Of a stretch of DNA of 64,000 nt, positions 1 through 8,957 are shown piece by piece. How positions within the stretch are numbered: position 1 is the stretch's first letter; every line of letters starts with the position of its first letter. The translations under genes were made by a program, and so were the position numbers. Origin of the DNA: Castellaniella sp040276065 (GTDB lineage: Bacteria; Pseudomonadota; Gammaproteobacteria; Burkholderiales; Burkholderiaceae_B); contig NZ_JBELOI010000003.1 in the NCBI RefSeq assembly GCF_040276065.1, forward strand, positions 1 to 64,000, in the 5' to 3' direction. The notes beneath the pieces are model-generated. The model saw only the letters and a list, made by a program, of their open reading frames with translations, was not told the origin of the DNA and did not search any database.

Positions 1-198
1 TGACCGGGTTAACCCGAGGGGCCGGGCAGCAAAGAAGCGTGACTATACCATAGCCGGAAAACAGCTCGCAAACGGACCATGAAAAAATGCGGTGGGCGCG
101 CCGGAAGGCCATAATATGGGCCAAGGCCGTCGCCACTACATTTCGCGGGCCCGCCCTTTCGCAAACCCGCGCGGGCGCTCGGCAAGCACACCCAAACC
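1..198. other. Leader region upstream of rng
   Basis: No convincing gene lies here. Two small symmetric elements are visible: a perfect 12-base palindrome (CGGGTTAACCCG, 5-16) and an AT-rich inverted repeat (CCATA-A-TATGG, 109-119). The second contains CATAAT, which could serve as a -10 element for rng about 85 bases downstream. No matching -35 was seen, so the promoter reading is tentative. Confidence 0.3.
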
Positions 199-1668
199 AT
201 GACCGAAGACATCCTCATCAACATCACCCCCTTTGAAACCCGCGTGGCGATCACCGCCAACGGCATCGCCCAGGAGCTGCACATCGAGCGCAGCATCCAG
301 CGCGGCCATGTCGGCAACCTGTACCTGGGGCGCGTCGCCCGGGTGCTGCCGGGAATGCAAAGCGCTTTCGTCGACATCGGCCAAGAGCGCGCCGCCTTCA
401 TACACGTCTCGGATCTCAGGCAAAACCGCCTTGGCCGCGCCGGCACCGAGGCGATCGCGCCGACCCCCATCGAAAAACTGCTGTTCGAGGGCCAGTCGCT
501 GCTCGTTCAAGTCATCAAGGACCCCTTGGGCACCAAGGGCGCGAGGCTCTCCACCCACATCAGTATCGCCGGGCGCATGCTGGTCTACTTGCCGCACGAG
601 CCGCACATTGGCGTGTCCCAGCGCATCGGCTCCGAGGACGAGCGCAACGCACTACGCGACCGCCTCCAGGCCCTGCGGCCAACCGACGAGACCGGGGGAT
701 TCATCGTCCGCACCCAGGCCGAGGGCGCCACCGACGAGGAGCTCGCCGCGGACATCGCCTACCTGCGCATCCTGTGGGCCGAGATACAAGCCCGGATCAA
801 GCGCCAGCCGGCGCCCTCCACCGTCTACACCGACCTGACCCTGGCACAGCGTGTCCTGCGCGACATGGCCTCGCCCGACACGTGTTCGATTTCAGTCGAT
901 TCCCGCGCCGTCACCCAAGAGCTGATCGACTGGGCGGGCCGCTATACCCCATCGATTGTCGATCGCATCCACCACTACGGCGGCAACCGCCCGCTGTTCG
1001 ACACTGCCAACGTGGACGAGGAAATCGCCCGCGCCCTGTCGCGCCGCGTCGAACTGAAATCAGGCGGCTACCTGATCATCGACCAGACCGAGGCCCTGAC
1101 CACCGTGGACGTCAACACGGGCGGTTATGTCGGCGGCCGGAACTTCGACGATACGATTTTCAAGACCAACCTCGAAGCCGCGGTCGCCATCGCCCGGCAA
1201 TTGCGGCTGCGCAACCTGGGCGGCATCATCATCCTGGATTTCATCGATATGGACGACGAGGGCCACAAGGCCTCGGTCCTCGACGAGCTCAACAAGGCGC
1301 TGAGCCGCGACCGCACCCGCATGACCGTGAGCGGGTTCAGCCAGCTCGGCCTGGTCGAGATGACGCGCAAGCGCACGCGGGATTCGCTCGCCCACCAGCT
1401 CTGCGAGCCCTGCCCCACCTGCGCCTCGCGGGGCAGCGTGCGCACACCGCGCACGCTGTGCTACGAAATTCTGCGCGAGATCCTGCGCGAAGCCCGCCAG
1501 TTCAATCCCAAAGAGTTTCGGATCGTCGCCGCGCAGGCCGTGATCGATCTGTTCCTCGAGGAGGAAAGCCAGCACATGGCGATGCTGGGGGATTTCGTGG
1601 GCAAGCCGATCTCGCTGCAGGTCGAGGCCGCGTACGCCCAGGAACACTACGACATCGTCCTGCTGTAG
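199..1668 (+). CDS. rng: Ribonuclease G
   Basis: Encodes a 489-residue RNase E/G family endoribonuclease, which matures the 5' end of 16S rRNA and cleaves AU-rich single-stranded RNA in the cytoplasm. An S1-type RNA-binding domain covers about residues 35-125. The catalytic metal-binding aspartates sit in DVNTGG (about residue 303) and LDFIDMDDE (about 346). The zinc-link motif CPTC is at about 405-408. The length matches RNase G; the long C-terminal scaffold of RNase E is absent. The ATG at 199 begins the family-typical N-terminus (MTEDILIN). In related genomes maf and rlmH usually precede this gene; they would lie outside the window. Confidence 0.95.
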   Translation: MTEDILINITPFETRVAITANGIAQELHIERSIQRGHVGNLYLGRVARVLPGMQSAFVDIGQERAAFIHVSDLRQNRLGRAGTEAIAPTPIEKLLFEGQSLLVQVIKDPLGTKGARLSTHISIAGRMLVYLPHEPHIGVSQRIGSEDERNALRDRLQALRPTDETGGFIVRTQAEGATDEELAADIAYLRILWAEIQARIKRQPAPSTVYTDLTLAQRVLRDMASPDTCSISVDSRAVTQELIDWAGRYTPSIVDRIHHYGGNRPLFDTANVDEEIARALSRRVELKSGGYLIIDQTEALTTVDVNTGGYVGGRNFDDTIFKTNLEAAVAIARQLRLRNLGGIIILDFIDMDDEGHKASVLDELNKALSRDRTRMTVSGFSQLGLVEMTRKRTRDSLAHQLCEPCPTCASRGSVRTPRTLCYEILREILREARQFNPKEFRIVAAQAVIDLFLEEESQHMAMLGDFVGKPISLQVEAAYAQEHYDIVLL

Positions 1669-1689
1669 CGCAGCGGCGCACGCCCCACC

Positions 1690-2121
1690 TCAGTGACTGA
1701 ATGAGTTTTCCCAACCCTCGGCGATGCCGCACACCTCGGGTTTCATCATGGCGCTGAACATGCGATAGACGATGTCGAGCTGGCCAGCATAGTAGCTGTA
1801 CGCCTTGGCATTGACGCTGCGATTATGCAGCAGGACCAGGCTGATCACGACGCTCTGTTCCCAGCCGGCACCGGGCGTCGGCCGGTACACCACCCGCCCG
1901 TACGAGGAGGCGTCGGGCTCCATCTCGAACACGAAGGTCTCTCCGCACAGTGCCTGATGCTTGAACAGGGCCTGCTGGACCGCGGCGAAATCGACCGGCA
2001 GGCGCCGCCGCTCGGTGACCAGATGCTGGGGTGTCTCAAGCTCGCGAAGCGTCAGCGCGCCGGGCTGGGTCGCGCAGCCCGCGAGGCCGGCCATGAGGAT
2101 CGAGGCAATCAGGACTTTCAT
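1690..2121 (-). CDS. Small predicted lipoprotein, function unknown
   Basis: Encodes a 143-residue protein with a textbook lipoprotein signal: MKV start, a hydrophobic stretch, then the lipobox LAGC with the lipidated cysteine at residue 16. It is therefore probably membrane-anchored on the periplasmic side. The mature part shows no domain I recognise; it has two further cysteines (in LCGET and EVCGI) that could form a disulfide. An upstream in-frame start at 2178 would bury the signal peptide, so the start at 2121 is preferred. It converges on rng with a 21-base gap and follows msbA, an envelope gene, on the same strand. Confidence 0.8.
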   Translation of the reverse strand: MKVLIASILMAGLAGCATQPGALTLRELETPQHLVTERRRLPVDFAAVQQALFKHQALCGETFVFEMEPDASSYGRVVYRPTPGAGWEQSVVISLVLLHNRSVNAKAYSYYAGQLDIVYRMFSAMMKPEVCGIAEGWENSFSH

Positions 2122-2199
2122 GAAGACTCCGTATCCGCGGACCGGCCGCGAACAATAAAGAGGGGCCACCCGGGGCATTGGGCGGCATGCAAGGCATTC

Positions 2200-4008
2200 C
2201 TAGGCATCCTGGAACTGCAAGCGGTAGAGGGACGCGTACAGCCCGCCGCGCGCCAACAGAGCATCGTGCGTGCCCTGCTCGACAATGCAGCCTCGGTCCA
2301 GGACCACGATGACGTCCGCCTTTTGCACGGTGCTGAGGCGATGGGCGATCACCAGCGTGGTGCGTCCCGCCATCAGCCGCTCGAGCGAGGCCTGCACCTG
2401 ACGCTCGGATTCGTTGTCCAGGGCCGAGGTGGCCTCGTCCAGGATCAGAATGGGCGCGTCCTTGATCAGCGCGCGCGCGATCGCCAGCCGCTGGCGCTGG
2501 CCGCCCGACAGCATGCTGGCATTGCTGCCGACCTGCGTGTGCAGGCCCTCGGGCAGGCCATCGACGAAATCAAGCAAATTAGCGGCCTCGAGCGCGGCCC
2601 GGATCTGGCGGTCATCGACGTTGCTCAGCGCCCCGTAGGCCACGTTCTCGGCGATCGTGCCATCGAACAGCACGACATCCTGGCTGACGAGCGAGAGCTG
2701 CGCCCGCAGCGAGCGCAAACACAGCTCGGCGATGTCGATGCCGTCGATCCGGACGGATCCGGCGCAGGGCTCCACGAAGCGCGGCAGCATGTTGACCAGG
2801 GTCGTCTTGCCGCTGCCGGAGCGGCCCACCAGTGCGACGGTCTGTCCCGGCGTGACTTCGAGGGACACCCCGCAAAGCGTATCCGTGGCGGCATCGGGAA
2901 AGCGATGGCTCACCTCGCGAAAACTCACGCGCCCGCTCGCGCGCCCCTCGAAGCGCCGCGTGCCGGACTCGGCCTCGACCGGCTCGTCGATCAGGGTGAA
3001 GACGCTCTCGGCGGCCACCAGCATGCGCTGCATGGCGCCCGCGATGTTGGTCAGGCGCTTCATGGGATCGAAAATCTGGCCCAGAGCCGCCATGAAAGCG
3101 GCGAAGCTGCCGACCGTCAGACTCTGGTGGTTGGCCTGGTAGAGCGCCATGGCCACCACAGCGGCGACCGACAGCGCGATGAAGAACTGTGAAATCGGCG
3201 ACATGGCCGCATCCGAGCCGACTGCCCGCATGGCGAACCGGCGCAGGCGCCCATTGACGTAATCGAAGCGCGAGCGCTCGCGCTCGTACCCATCGAAGAG
3301 CTTGATGACCCGTTGTCCGGAAATGCCTTCGCCGACCACGCGGGTCAGCTCGGCGTTCATGTTGATGGTGTCGCGGTTGATGCGCCGCAGGCGGCGGATG
3401 AATATCCTCGCGGTCGCCACCGACAGCGGTAACATCACCAATACGATGAGGGTGAGCTGCCAGGACATGTACAGCAGGACGGCCAGCAGCGCGACTACAG
3501 TGAGCGATTCGCGCACGATCACCATGATGACCTCGGTCGCCAGGCCGCTGACGGTCCCGGCATCGATGGTGAAGCGGTTGAGCAGGCGGCCATGATCGCC
3601 GCGCCGGTAGGTCTCGTCGGACAGGCCCAGCAGGCGCTCGAACATGTCGCGCCGCAGGCCCAGCAGCATATTGTTGGCGATCCAGGACAACAGGTAGGTG
3701 CTGAAGAACGAGCAGAAGCCGCGCAGCAGCATCAGGCCGATGACGGCCAGCGGAATGGACCAGATGTAGGACGGTTTGGCCCCTGAAAAGCCGTCATCGA
3801 GCAGGGGCTTCATGATGACGGCCAGCACCGGCTGGGTGGCCGAGGCGACCGTCACCAGGAGCAGGGCCAGCAAGGCGGCCTTCCAGTCCTTGCCCAGGCG
3901 GCTGTAGATGCGCCGCCAAAGGAGAAACTTCGGGGGGTGGCCATCGGCCGCTTGCTCTCGATCGGACTTCACCCGACGCACTCTCTTATATACTTGTGAA
4001 TCATGCAT
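2200..4008 (-). CDS. msbA: Lipid A export ATP-binding/permease protein MsbA
   Basis: A 602-residue half-transporter of the ABC exporter family that flips lipid A-core across the inner membrane. Residues 1 to about 330 form the six-helix membrane domain. The ATPase domain follows, with Walker A GRSGSGKTT (about 393), signature LSGGQRQR (about 499) and Walker B LILDEATSALD (about 516). The annotated ATG overlaps a -10-like TAAAAT, so translation may really begin at an in-frame GTG near 3972, preceded by AAGAGAG. MsbA beside LPS glycosyltransferases fits its role. It is divergent from the GT9 gene, with 38 bases between them. Confidence 0.93.
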   Translation of the reverse strand: MHDSQVYKRVRRVKSDREQAADGHPPKFLLWRRIYSRLGKDWKAALLALLLVTVASATQPVLAVIMKPLLDDGFSGAKPSYIWSIPLAVIGLMLLRGFCSFFSTYLLSWIANNMLLGLRRDMFERLLGLSDETYRRGDHGRLLNRFTIDAGTVSGLATEVIMVIVRESLTVVALLAVLLYMSWQLTLIVLVMLPLSVATARIFIRRLRRINRDTINMNAELTRVVGEGISGQRVIKLFDGYERERSRFDYVNGRLRRFAMRAVGSDAAMSPISQFFIALSVAAVVAMALYQANHQSLTVGSFAAFMAALGQIFDPMKRLTNIAGAMQRMLVAAESVFTLIDEPVEAESGTRRFEGRASGRVSFREVSHRFPDAATDTLCGVSLEVTPGQTVALVGRSGSGKTTLVNMLPRFVEPCAGSVRIDGIDIAELCLRSLRAQLSLVSQDVVLFDGTIAENVAYGALSNVDDRQIRAALEAANLLDFVDGLPEGLHTQVGSNASMLSGGQRQRLAIARALIKDAPILILDEATSALDNESERQVQASLERLMAGRTTLVIAHRLSTVQKADVIVVLDRGCIVEQGTHDALLARGGLYASLYRLQFQDA

Positions 4009-4012
4009 TTTA
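3989..4012. promoter_or_regulatory. Putative divergent -10 elements for msbA and the GT9 gene
   Basis: On the plus strand TATACT (3989-3994) is a good -10 match for the GT9 gene starting at 4047. On the minus strand TAAAAT (4012-4007) could serve msbA, with a weak -35 (CTGAAG) 17 bases upstream. Each lies inside or touching the msbA 5' coding end as annotated. Confidence 0.3.
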
Positions 4013-4046
4013 GCCTGCCGACCCGTTGGCTTCAGTGATACCGTCC

Positions 4047-5033
4047 ATGCCCGCCTCCGCCGCGCCCACGCTCCACGCCATCTACGTCCGGTTGCCGAAC
4101 TGGGTGGGGGACGTCTGCATGAGCCTGCCCTGCCTGGATACCCTCATCGCCACCGGCGCACCGGTGGTGGCCTGCGCCCGACCGTGGGCGCGGGACCTGC
4201 TCTCGGCCTACGAACTGGCCGGCTTCGTGCCCATGGCGGGGAACTGGCGCGCTGATCGCAGTGCGGTGCATGCCTGGCGCAAAAAATCCCACCACGCCCG
4301 CACCGTGGGTCTGCTGCTGCCCGACTCACTCTCCAGCGCGATGGTGTTCCGCTTTGCCGGCGTGCCCTGCGCGGGCTACCGCGACGACGGCCGCAGCCTG
4401 ATCCTGCGCTGGCCCATGACCAAGCCGCGCGCCCCGATGCACGCGGTGCAGTCATGGTTCCACCTGACGCGCCTGGCCCTCGAGCGCTGGGGCCTGCCCG
4501 CCGGCTCCCCGACCCCGGAGGACGCGCTCGACTGGCGGCCGGCCGGCGAGCACATCCAGGCGGCGCGCGCGGCGGCCGAGGCGGCCGGCGTCGCGGACAC
4601 GCCGTTCGTGCTGATCGCGCCCACGGCGGTTGGCCTGCACAAGGGCCGGATCAAGGTCTGGCAGGGCTTCGACTCACTGGCCCAATCGCTGCAGGCGCGG
4701 GGCTATCCGGTGCTCATGGCGCCGCCACCGGCCGAGCGCGACGCGGCGCTCGCGGCCGCGCCCACGGCACAGTGCCTGCCGCCCTTGCCGCTGGGGGCCT
4801 TTGCCGTCCTGACGCGCCTGGCCGCAATGACGGTCTGCAACGATTCCGGGGTTTCGCACATCGCCGCCGCCGCCGATGCGCGCCAGATCACTTTGTTCGG
4901 CGTCACCGATCCCGCGCGCACCGGCCCCTGGTCACCCCGAGCCATCCGGCTGGGCGGTCCGGGCGCCTGGCCCACCGCGCCCGAGGTGCTGTCCGCCGCC
5001 CTGTCCCTCCTGGAGCCTCCGCAAGCCGCATGA
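4047..5033 (+). CDS. Glycosyltransferase family 9, LPS heptosyltransferase-like
   Basis: A 328-residue protein of the ADP-heptose:LPS heptosyltransferase family (GT9, WaaF/WaaC-like). These add heptose to the inner core on the cytoplasmic face of the inner membrane. Visible hallmarks are the N-terminal strand and loop VRLPNWVGDVCMSLP, where heptosyltransferases have the acceptor-binding D near the N-terminus, and the late motif VCNDSGVSHIAAA, typical of the nucleotide-sugar site. An upstream TTG at 4026 is possible, but the ATG at 4047 gives the normal N-terminus. The stop overlaps the next start (ATGA). Exact heptose position (HepI, HepII or other) cannot be assigned. Confidence 0.88.
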   Translation: MPASAAPTLHAIYVRLPNWVGDVCMSLPCLDTLIATGAPVVACARPWARDLLSAYELAGFVPMAGNWRADRSAVHAWRKKSHHARTVGLLLPDSLSSAMVFRFAGVPCAGYRDDGRSLILRWPMTKPRAPMHAVQSWFHLTRLALERWGLPAGSPTPEDALDWRPAGEHIQAARAAAEAAGVADTPFVLIAPTAVGLHKGRIKVWQGFDSLAQSLQARGYPVLMAPPPAERDAALAAAPTAQCLPPLPLGAFAVLTRLAAMTVCNDSGVSHIAAAADARQITLFGVTDPARTGPWSPRAIRLGGPGAWPTAPEVLSAALSLLEPPQAA

Positions 5034-5794
5034 ACGTCCCCAGCCTGCTGGCCAACCTGATCGTCCCGCTGAACCTGTCCGTCACGCTGCTGCTGCTGGC
5101 GGTCATCCTATCCATGGCGCGCTGGCGCAAAACAGCCGCCCTGATTGCGGCGACGTCCGTCGGCTGGGTGCTGTTCTGGTCGCTGCCGACCTCCTCGCTG
5201 TGGGCCGGGGGCCTGCTCGAGCAGCGCTACCCCTCCATCCAGGCCGACCGGCAGCCCACTGAGCAAGCGATCGTGGTCCTCGGCGGCAACACGGCCAACA
5301 ACCGCGACAACTGGTTCGAGCCCTACGACCGGTCGACCGCCGTGCCGCGCACCGAGACGGCTCTGGCGCTCTACGAGGCAGGCCGCGCGCCCATGATCAT
5401 TGTGTCGGGAGCCGCCCTGGACGGCGGCCAGAGCGAAGCGCACATGATGGCCATGGCCCTGCGCAACCGGGGCGTCCCGTCGTGGGCGATCATCCAAGAG
5501 GGCCGCAGCTTCACGACGCGCGAAAACGCCGTCTACACAGCCGAGCTGCTGCGCCGCCTGAAGATCGACCGGGTTCTGCTGGTGACCTCGGCCCTGCACA
5601 TGCCGCGCGCCATGGCCAGCTTTCAGAAAATGGGAATCACGCCCGTCGCCGCCCCGTCCCCGCCCCAGATCGTGGTCCCCGAGCAGCCGGATTTCTCGTT
5701 CTGGGAACCCGACATGCGCACGCTCGACGCCAGCCGCTCGATCGTCAAGGAATACCTGGGTCTGCTGGTTTATTGGGTCCGCGGCTGGATCTGA
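5030..5794 (+). CDS. YdcF/ElyC-like DUF218 membrane protein
   Basis: A 254-residue DUF218 family protein. Two predicted membrane helices (about residues 8-29 and 35-58) precede a periplasmic or cytosolic DUF218 domain starting at IVVLGG (about 80), with conserved RTxxA-type and SALHMPRA segments. The best-known relatives, ElyC and SanA, affect envelope integrity; biochemical activity is not established. It starts within the stop of the GT9 gene and is probably translationally coupled to it. Its last 25 bases overlap the 3' end of the convergent GT4 gene. Confidence 0.85.
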   Translation: MNVPSLLANLIVPLNLSVTLLLLAVILSMARWRKTAALIAATSVGWVLFWSLPTSSLWAGGLLEQRYPSIQADRQPTEQAIVVLGGNTANNRDNWFEPYDRSTAVPRTETALALYEAGRAPMIIVSGAALDGGQSEAHMMAMALRNRGVPSWAIIQEGRSFTTRENAVYTAELLRRLKIDRVLLVTSALHMPRAMASFQKMGITPVAAPSPPQIVVPEQPDFSFWEPDMRTLDASRSIVKEYLGLLVYWVRGWI

Positions 5795-6960
5795 GCCGCA
5801 CGCTCATCCAGGATGCGCGCATACAGCGCCAAATACTGGCGCGCCACCTCGGGCCAGGCATGACGCTCCAACAATTGCTGGGCACCCGCGCCGAGGCGGC
5901 ACCGCAGGCCGGCGTCGGTGCGCAGGCGCTCGATGGCCTCGGCCAGCTCGTCGGCGTGTTCGGGGTGCGAAATCACCAAGGCATCCTCGCCCGCGCGCAC
6001 GTACTGGGCGAACCCGCACCACGGCGCGGGGCTGAGTACCACCGGCAGGCCAAAGGACATGGCCTCGAGCGGGGCCATCCCAAAGCTATCGTTCAAGGTG
6101 GGGTGCACGTAGCAGTCGGCCGCCTGGTAGTAGGATGACACATCCGAGGTTTCGCCCACCAGCCGCACGCGCGCGCGCACCGGCTCGGGCGCGCCCCGGA
6201 CCTCGTCTCGGGCGGCGGCATTCGCCCCCACCACCAGCAGGTGGACGGCCGCGGGCAGGCGCGCGAGCGCCCGCAGCGCCGTGGGCAAGCCCTTGCGCAT
6301 CGGATTGCGCGCGACCAGCAGGCAGACATGAGCATCCGCGTCCAGTTTCAACTCGTCCCGCGTCGCGGCACGCCGGTCGGGCGCGCGCGCGTCCGGACGT
6401 GAGACCCCAGGCGGAATCACCGGCACGCGCAGCCGCTCGCCGTACGCCTGCAGCAGCTGGTGGGCGATGAGGGCGGACACCGCCACCACCTGATGCCCAG
6501 GCCGTGTCGCGACCCGTCGCGCCTCGAGGCCCAGATAGGTCCGTACACGCGGACTGAGGTACGAGAGCGCGCGCTTGGCCACGGACATGGGCTGGACGCG
6601 CCAGCGGTAGCGCACCGGGGTGACGTGCACCACCTCGACGTCCCCGCACCAACCGTTCATATGGGAATGGACGATGTCGAAGCCCGAGCGCGTCGCCCGC
6701 GCTGCGCGCCGCGCAAACAGGAACACCCGGATCCAGCTCGGCCAATGGCGGCTCGTGACAATCGGCACGAAGGGCAGCGTCAGGCCACAAGCCTCGTCGT
6801 ACTCACGGGCGAAAACGGTGATCCGATGACCCGCCGCGGCCAGCTCGCGCATCAGCGCCACCCCGTAGGCCTCGGCGCCGCCGAAGCGGGCGCCGAAACG
6901 ATCGACGACAAAGGCGATCGCCAGTGGCCATGGGTCGGCGGCGGGTGCGGGCTCGGGCAT
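5770..6960 (-). CDS. Glycosyltransferase family 4 (LPS core)
   Basis: A 396-residue GT-B fold, GT4 retaining transferase. The N-terminal acceptor domain begins with a Rossmann strand and the glycine-rich FGGAEAYG loop, typical of GT4 enzymes. The C-terminal donor domain has ARNPMRKG, the ADCYVHPTLNDSFGMAPLEAM segment (the E-x7-E-type nucleotide-sugar motif) and GLPVV. It is the last gene of a minus-strand series that starts with dnaE and probably transfers a sugar to the LPS core. Donor and linkage are not readable from sequence. A 71-base gap separates it from the preceding GT4 gene. Confidence 0.88.
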   Translation of the reverse strand: MPEPAPAADPWPLAIAFVVDRFGARFGGAEAYGVALMRELAAAGHRITVFAREYDEACGLTLPFVPIVTSRHWPSWIRVFLFARRAARATRSGFDIVHSHMNGWCGDVEVVHVTPVRYRWRVQPMSVAKRALSYLSPRVRTYLGLEARRVATRPGHQVVAVSALIAHQLLQAYGERLRVPVIPPGVSRPDARAPDRRAATRDELKLDADAHVCLLVARNPMRKGLPTALRALARLPAAVHLLVVGANAAARDEVRGAPEPVRARVRLVGETSDVSSYYQAADCYVHPTLNDSFGMAPLEAMSFGLPVVLSPAPWCGFAQYVRAGEDALVISHPEHADELAEAIERLRTDAGLRCRLGAGAQQLLERHAWPEVARQYLALYARILDERAAQIQPRTQ

Positions 6961-7031
6961 TGGGCTCAGGCGCCCTGCTCTGGGCAGGCGGGGATGGGGC
7001 TCATGAGCGGATTATATCGGCCCGACTCGCA

Positions 7032-8138
7032 TCAGGCGCAGACTTCACGGTAAAAATCCATCGTCCGTCGCGCAAAGACCGGCAGGGAGAACAACTCCAG
7101 CGCACGGGCGCGCGCCGCCTCGAGGAGGCCATGCCCAGCCGGCGCCGCCAGGCGCTCCAGCAGCCAGGCATGGGCGGCCTCGGCGCAGCCCTTCGGGATG
7201 ACCCAGCCGTCCACCTCGTCGCGGACCAGTTCCGGCAGGCCGCCGGCATCGGAGACCAGCGTCGGCAGCCCCATCGCCAGGGCCTCGCAAACGGCATACG
7301 ATCCCGCCTCATGCAGGGACAAGACGAAACTCATGTGGCAAGCCGCCAGCACTTGACGCGGATCGGCCACGAGCCCCGGAAACCGCACCGCCTGCTCCAT
7401 GCCCAGTTCGCGAACCTCGCGCCGCAAGGATTCGGGGGGCGGATTGCCCGCCACCAGCAGGCGCAGGCGCGCGCGCGAATGCGGCGGCAGGCGGGCCGCC
7501 GCCCGCACGAGGAAGATCCAGCCCTTGTCGTGGTCCGTTCCCCCAACGCTGCCCAGCACCAGCGCATCGTCCGGGAGCTCGCCCAGCAATGCCCGGCGCG
7601 CACTCTGCGCGGCCTGTGGCGAGGCGGGCGCAAAATAGTCGGTATCGACCCCCAGGCGTATGGTGTGGATCGGACGGCGGCCGTAGGGCGAATCGCGCAA
7701 CTGGCGGCTGACGAAATCACAGACGCCGATGGTGCCGTGCGTGCCAAGCCCGGCTCGGATCCAGTTGCCCGGGCTGCCCACCGGTTTGGTGTTGTGCTTG
7801 GTCCAGACGATGCGGGGCGCGTGACGCAGCCCCAGGCAGGCCAGCATCACCTGCCGGTGATCCGCCGATCCGTTGACGTGCACGAGGTCGAATTTGCCGT
7901 GGCGCAGCAGGCGCCGCATCCGACGGACCTCGCTCAGCATGGGCCACAGCCGCGTGCTGTAGATCGTGTCCAGGCAACGCACGCCGGGAATCCGTCCGGC
8001 CAGGGCGAATAGATGGCTGGTCCCCGGAGTCGCCAGCGCGACCTCATGCTCGCCCTGGAAGGTGCGGGCCAGATTGAGGATGTAGGGAGCATGACCGCCG
8101 CTGCCACGCGGATGGAAATTGGTGTAGAGGATCTTCAT
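7032..8138 (-). CDS. Glycosyltransferase family 4 (LPS core)
   Basis: A 368-residue GT4 transferase. The N-terminus MKILYTNFHPRGSGGHAPYI is the canonical first strand and glycine loop. The donor-site region holds GSVGGTDHDKG, LLVAGN, FVLSLHEAGSYAVCEALAMG and LPTLVSDAGG, matching the conserved C-terminal GT4 half. It lies in the envelope cluster, 24 bases downstream of a polysaccharide deacetylase gene. LPS-core or O-chain assembly is the likely role; the sugar is unknown. Confidence 0.88.
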   Translation of the reverse strand: MKILYTNFHPRGSGGHAPYILNLARTFQGEHEVALATPGTSHLFALAGRIPGVRCLDTIYSTRLWPMLSEVRRMRRLLRHGKFDLVHVNGSADHRQVMLACLGLRHAPRIVWTKHNTKPVGSPGNWIRAGLGTHGTIGVCDFVSRQLRDSPYGRRPIHTIRLGVDTDYFAPASPQAAQSARRALLGELPDDALVLGSVGGTDHDKGWIFLVRAAARLPPHSRARLRLLVAGNPPPESLRREVRELGMEQAVRFPGLVADPRQVLAACHMSFVLSLHEAGSYAVCEALAMGLPTLVSDAGGLPELVRDEVDGWVIPKGCAEAAHAWLLERLAAPAGHGLLEAARARALELFSLPVFARRTMDFYREVCA

Positions 8139-8162
8139 GCAGTCGCAAGGGCGCGGGCCGGG

Positions 8163-8957
8163 TCAGTAGGATGTCCTGTCAGGGTGGGATTCATCCGCGG
8201 CCGCCGGCAAGGTCCGCTCGGCGCGGATACGCTTGCCGTCCTCGAGGCGCGTCAAGCATTTCTGCAGGAAGCGCAGCAGCAAGGTGGACCGCACCACCGC
8301 GACGCGCGGCAAAACGAACGGATCGTCGTCCGGGCGGGCCAGCCCGCGGGCGGTGGTCGTGGCGCTGTCATAGCCGCTCTCGCGCACGCAGTCTGCCAGC
8401 GCCGGCGTGAATTTGCCGTAAGGGTAGCAGAACGCGGTCACGGGCGCTCCGGCGACCTGCTCGAGGGCGTCGCGCGAATCCCGGATTTCGTTGGCGGCCA
8501 ACTCGGGGGAGAGTCGCGGCAAGACAGGATGGTTCAAGGTGTGGGAACCGGCCTCATGGCCAGCCGCCACCCAGGCCCGCACCCCCTGGGCATCCATCAG
8601 CGGCGAAGGCGGCACGCCTTCGTCGCGGTCCCAGATGTTCGAACCGCCCAATTGGCGGGCGACGAAATAATTGGTCGCGTGAAAGCCGCAGTCCTCGAGG
8701 ATCGGCACGGCATGATCGAGCACATTGCAATAGCCGTCGTCGAAGGTGATGCCGATGACCTTGCCGTGCTTCTCACCCCGCAGATAGGGCATGAGTTGGG
8801 CCATCGACAGGCCCCGAAAGCCCAGGCGCCGCAACCACAGCATCTGCCGCCGAAAATCCCGCGGATGCACGGTCAGGCCCCGATAGGGCGTGCCCCGCGG
8901 GGCTGGTTCACCAATCTGGTGATACATGAGGATGGGAATCATGGACGGATTATTCAT
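8163..8957 (-). CDS. Polysaccharide deacetylase (NodB/CE4 family)
   Basis: A 264-residue NodB-homology (carbohydrate esterase 4) protein. Motif 1 TFDDGY is at residues 71-76 (catalytic base and metal aspartates). Motif 2 SHTLNH is at 138-143, with metal ligands H139 and H143. Motif 3 CYPYGK follows near 183. All metal-binding residues are present, so it is expected to be an active metal-dependent N-deacetylase. No signal peptide is seen, suggesting action on a cytoplasmic lipid-linked or LPS-core sugar. The start codon overlaps the stop of the WaaE-like gene (ATGA), indicating coupling. Confidence 0.88.
   Translation of the reverse strand: MNNPSMIPILMYHQIGEPAPRGTPYRGLTVHPRDFRRQMLWLRRLGFRGLSMAQLMPYLRGEKHGKVIGITFDDGYCNVLDHAVPILEDCGFHATNYFVARQLGGSNIWDRDEGVPPSPLMDAQGVRAWVAAGHEAGSHTLNHPVLPRLSPELAANEIRDSRDALEQVAGAPVTAFCYPYGKFTPALADCVRESGYDSATTTARGLARPDDDPFVLPRVAVVRSTLLLRFLQKCLTRLEDGKRIRAERTLPAAADESHPDRTSY

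Noticed and set aside
5..16. Perfect palindrome CGGGTTAACCCG
   Set aside because: Too short and isolated at the window edge; no second copy noticed nearby to suggest an operator.
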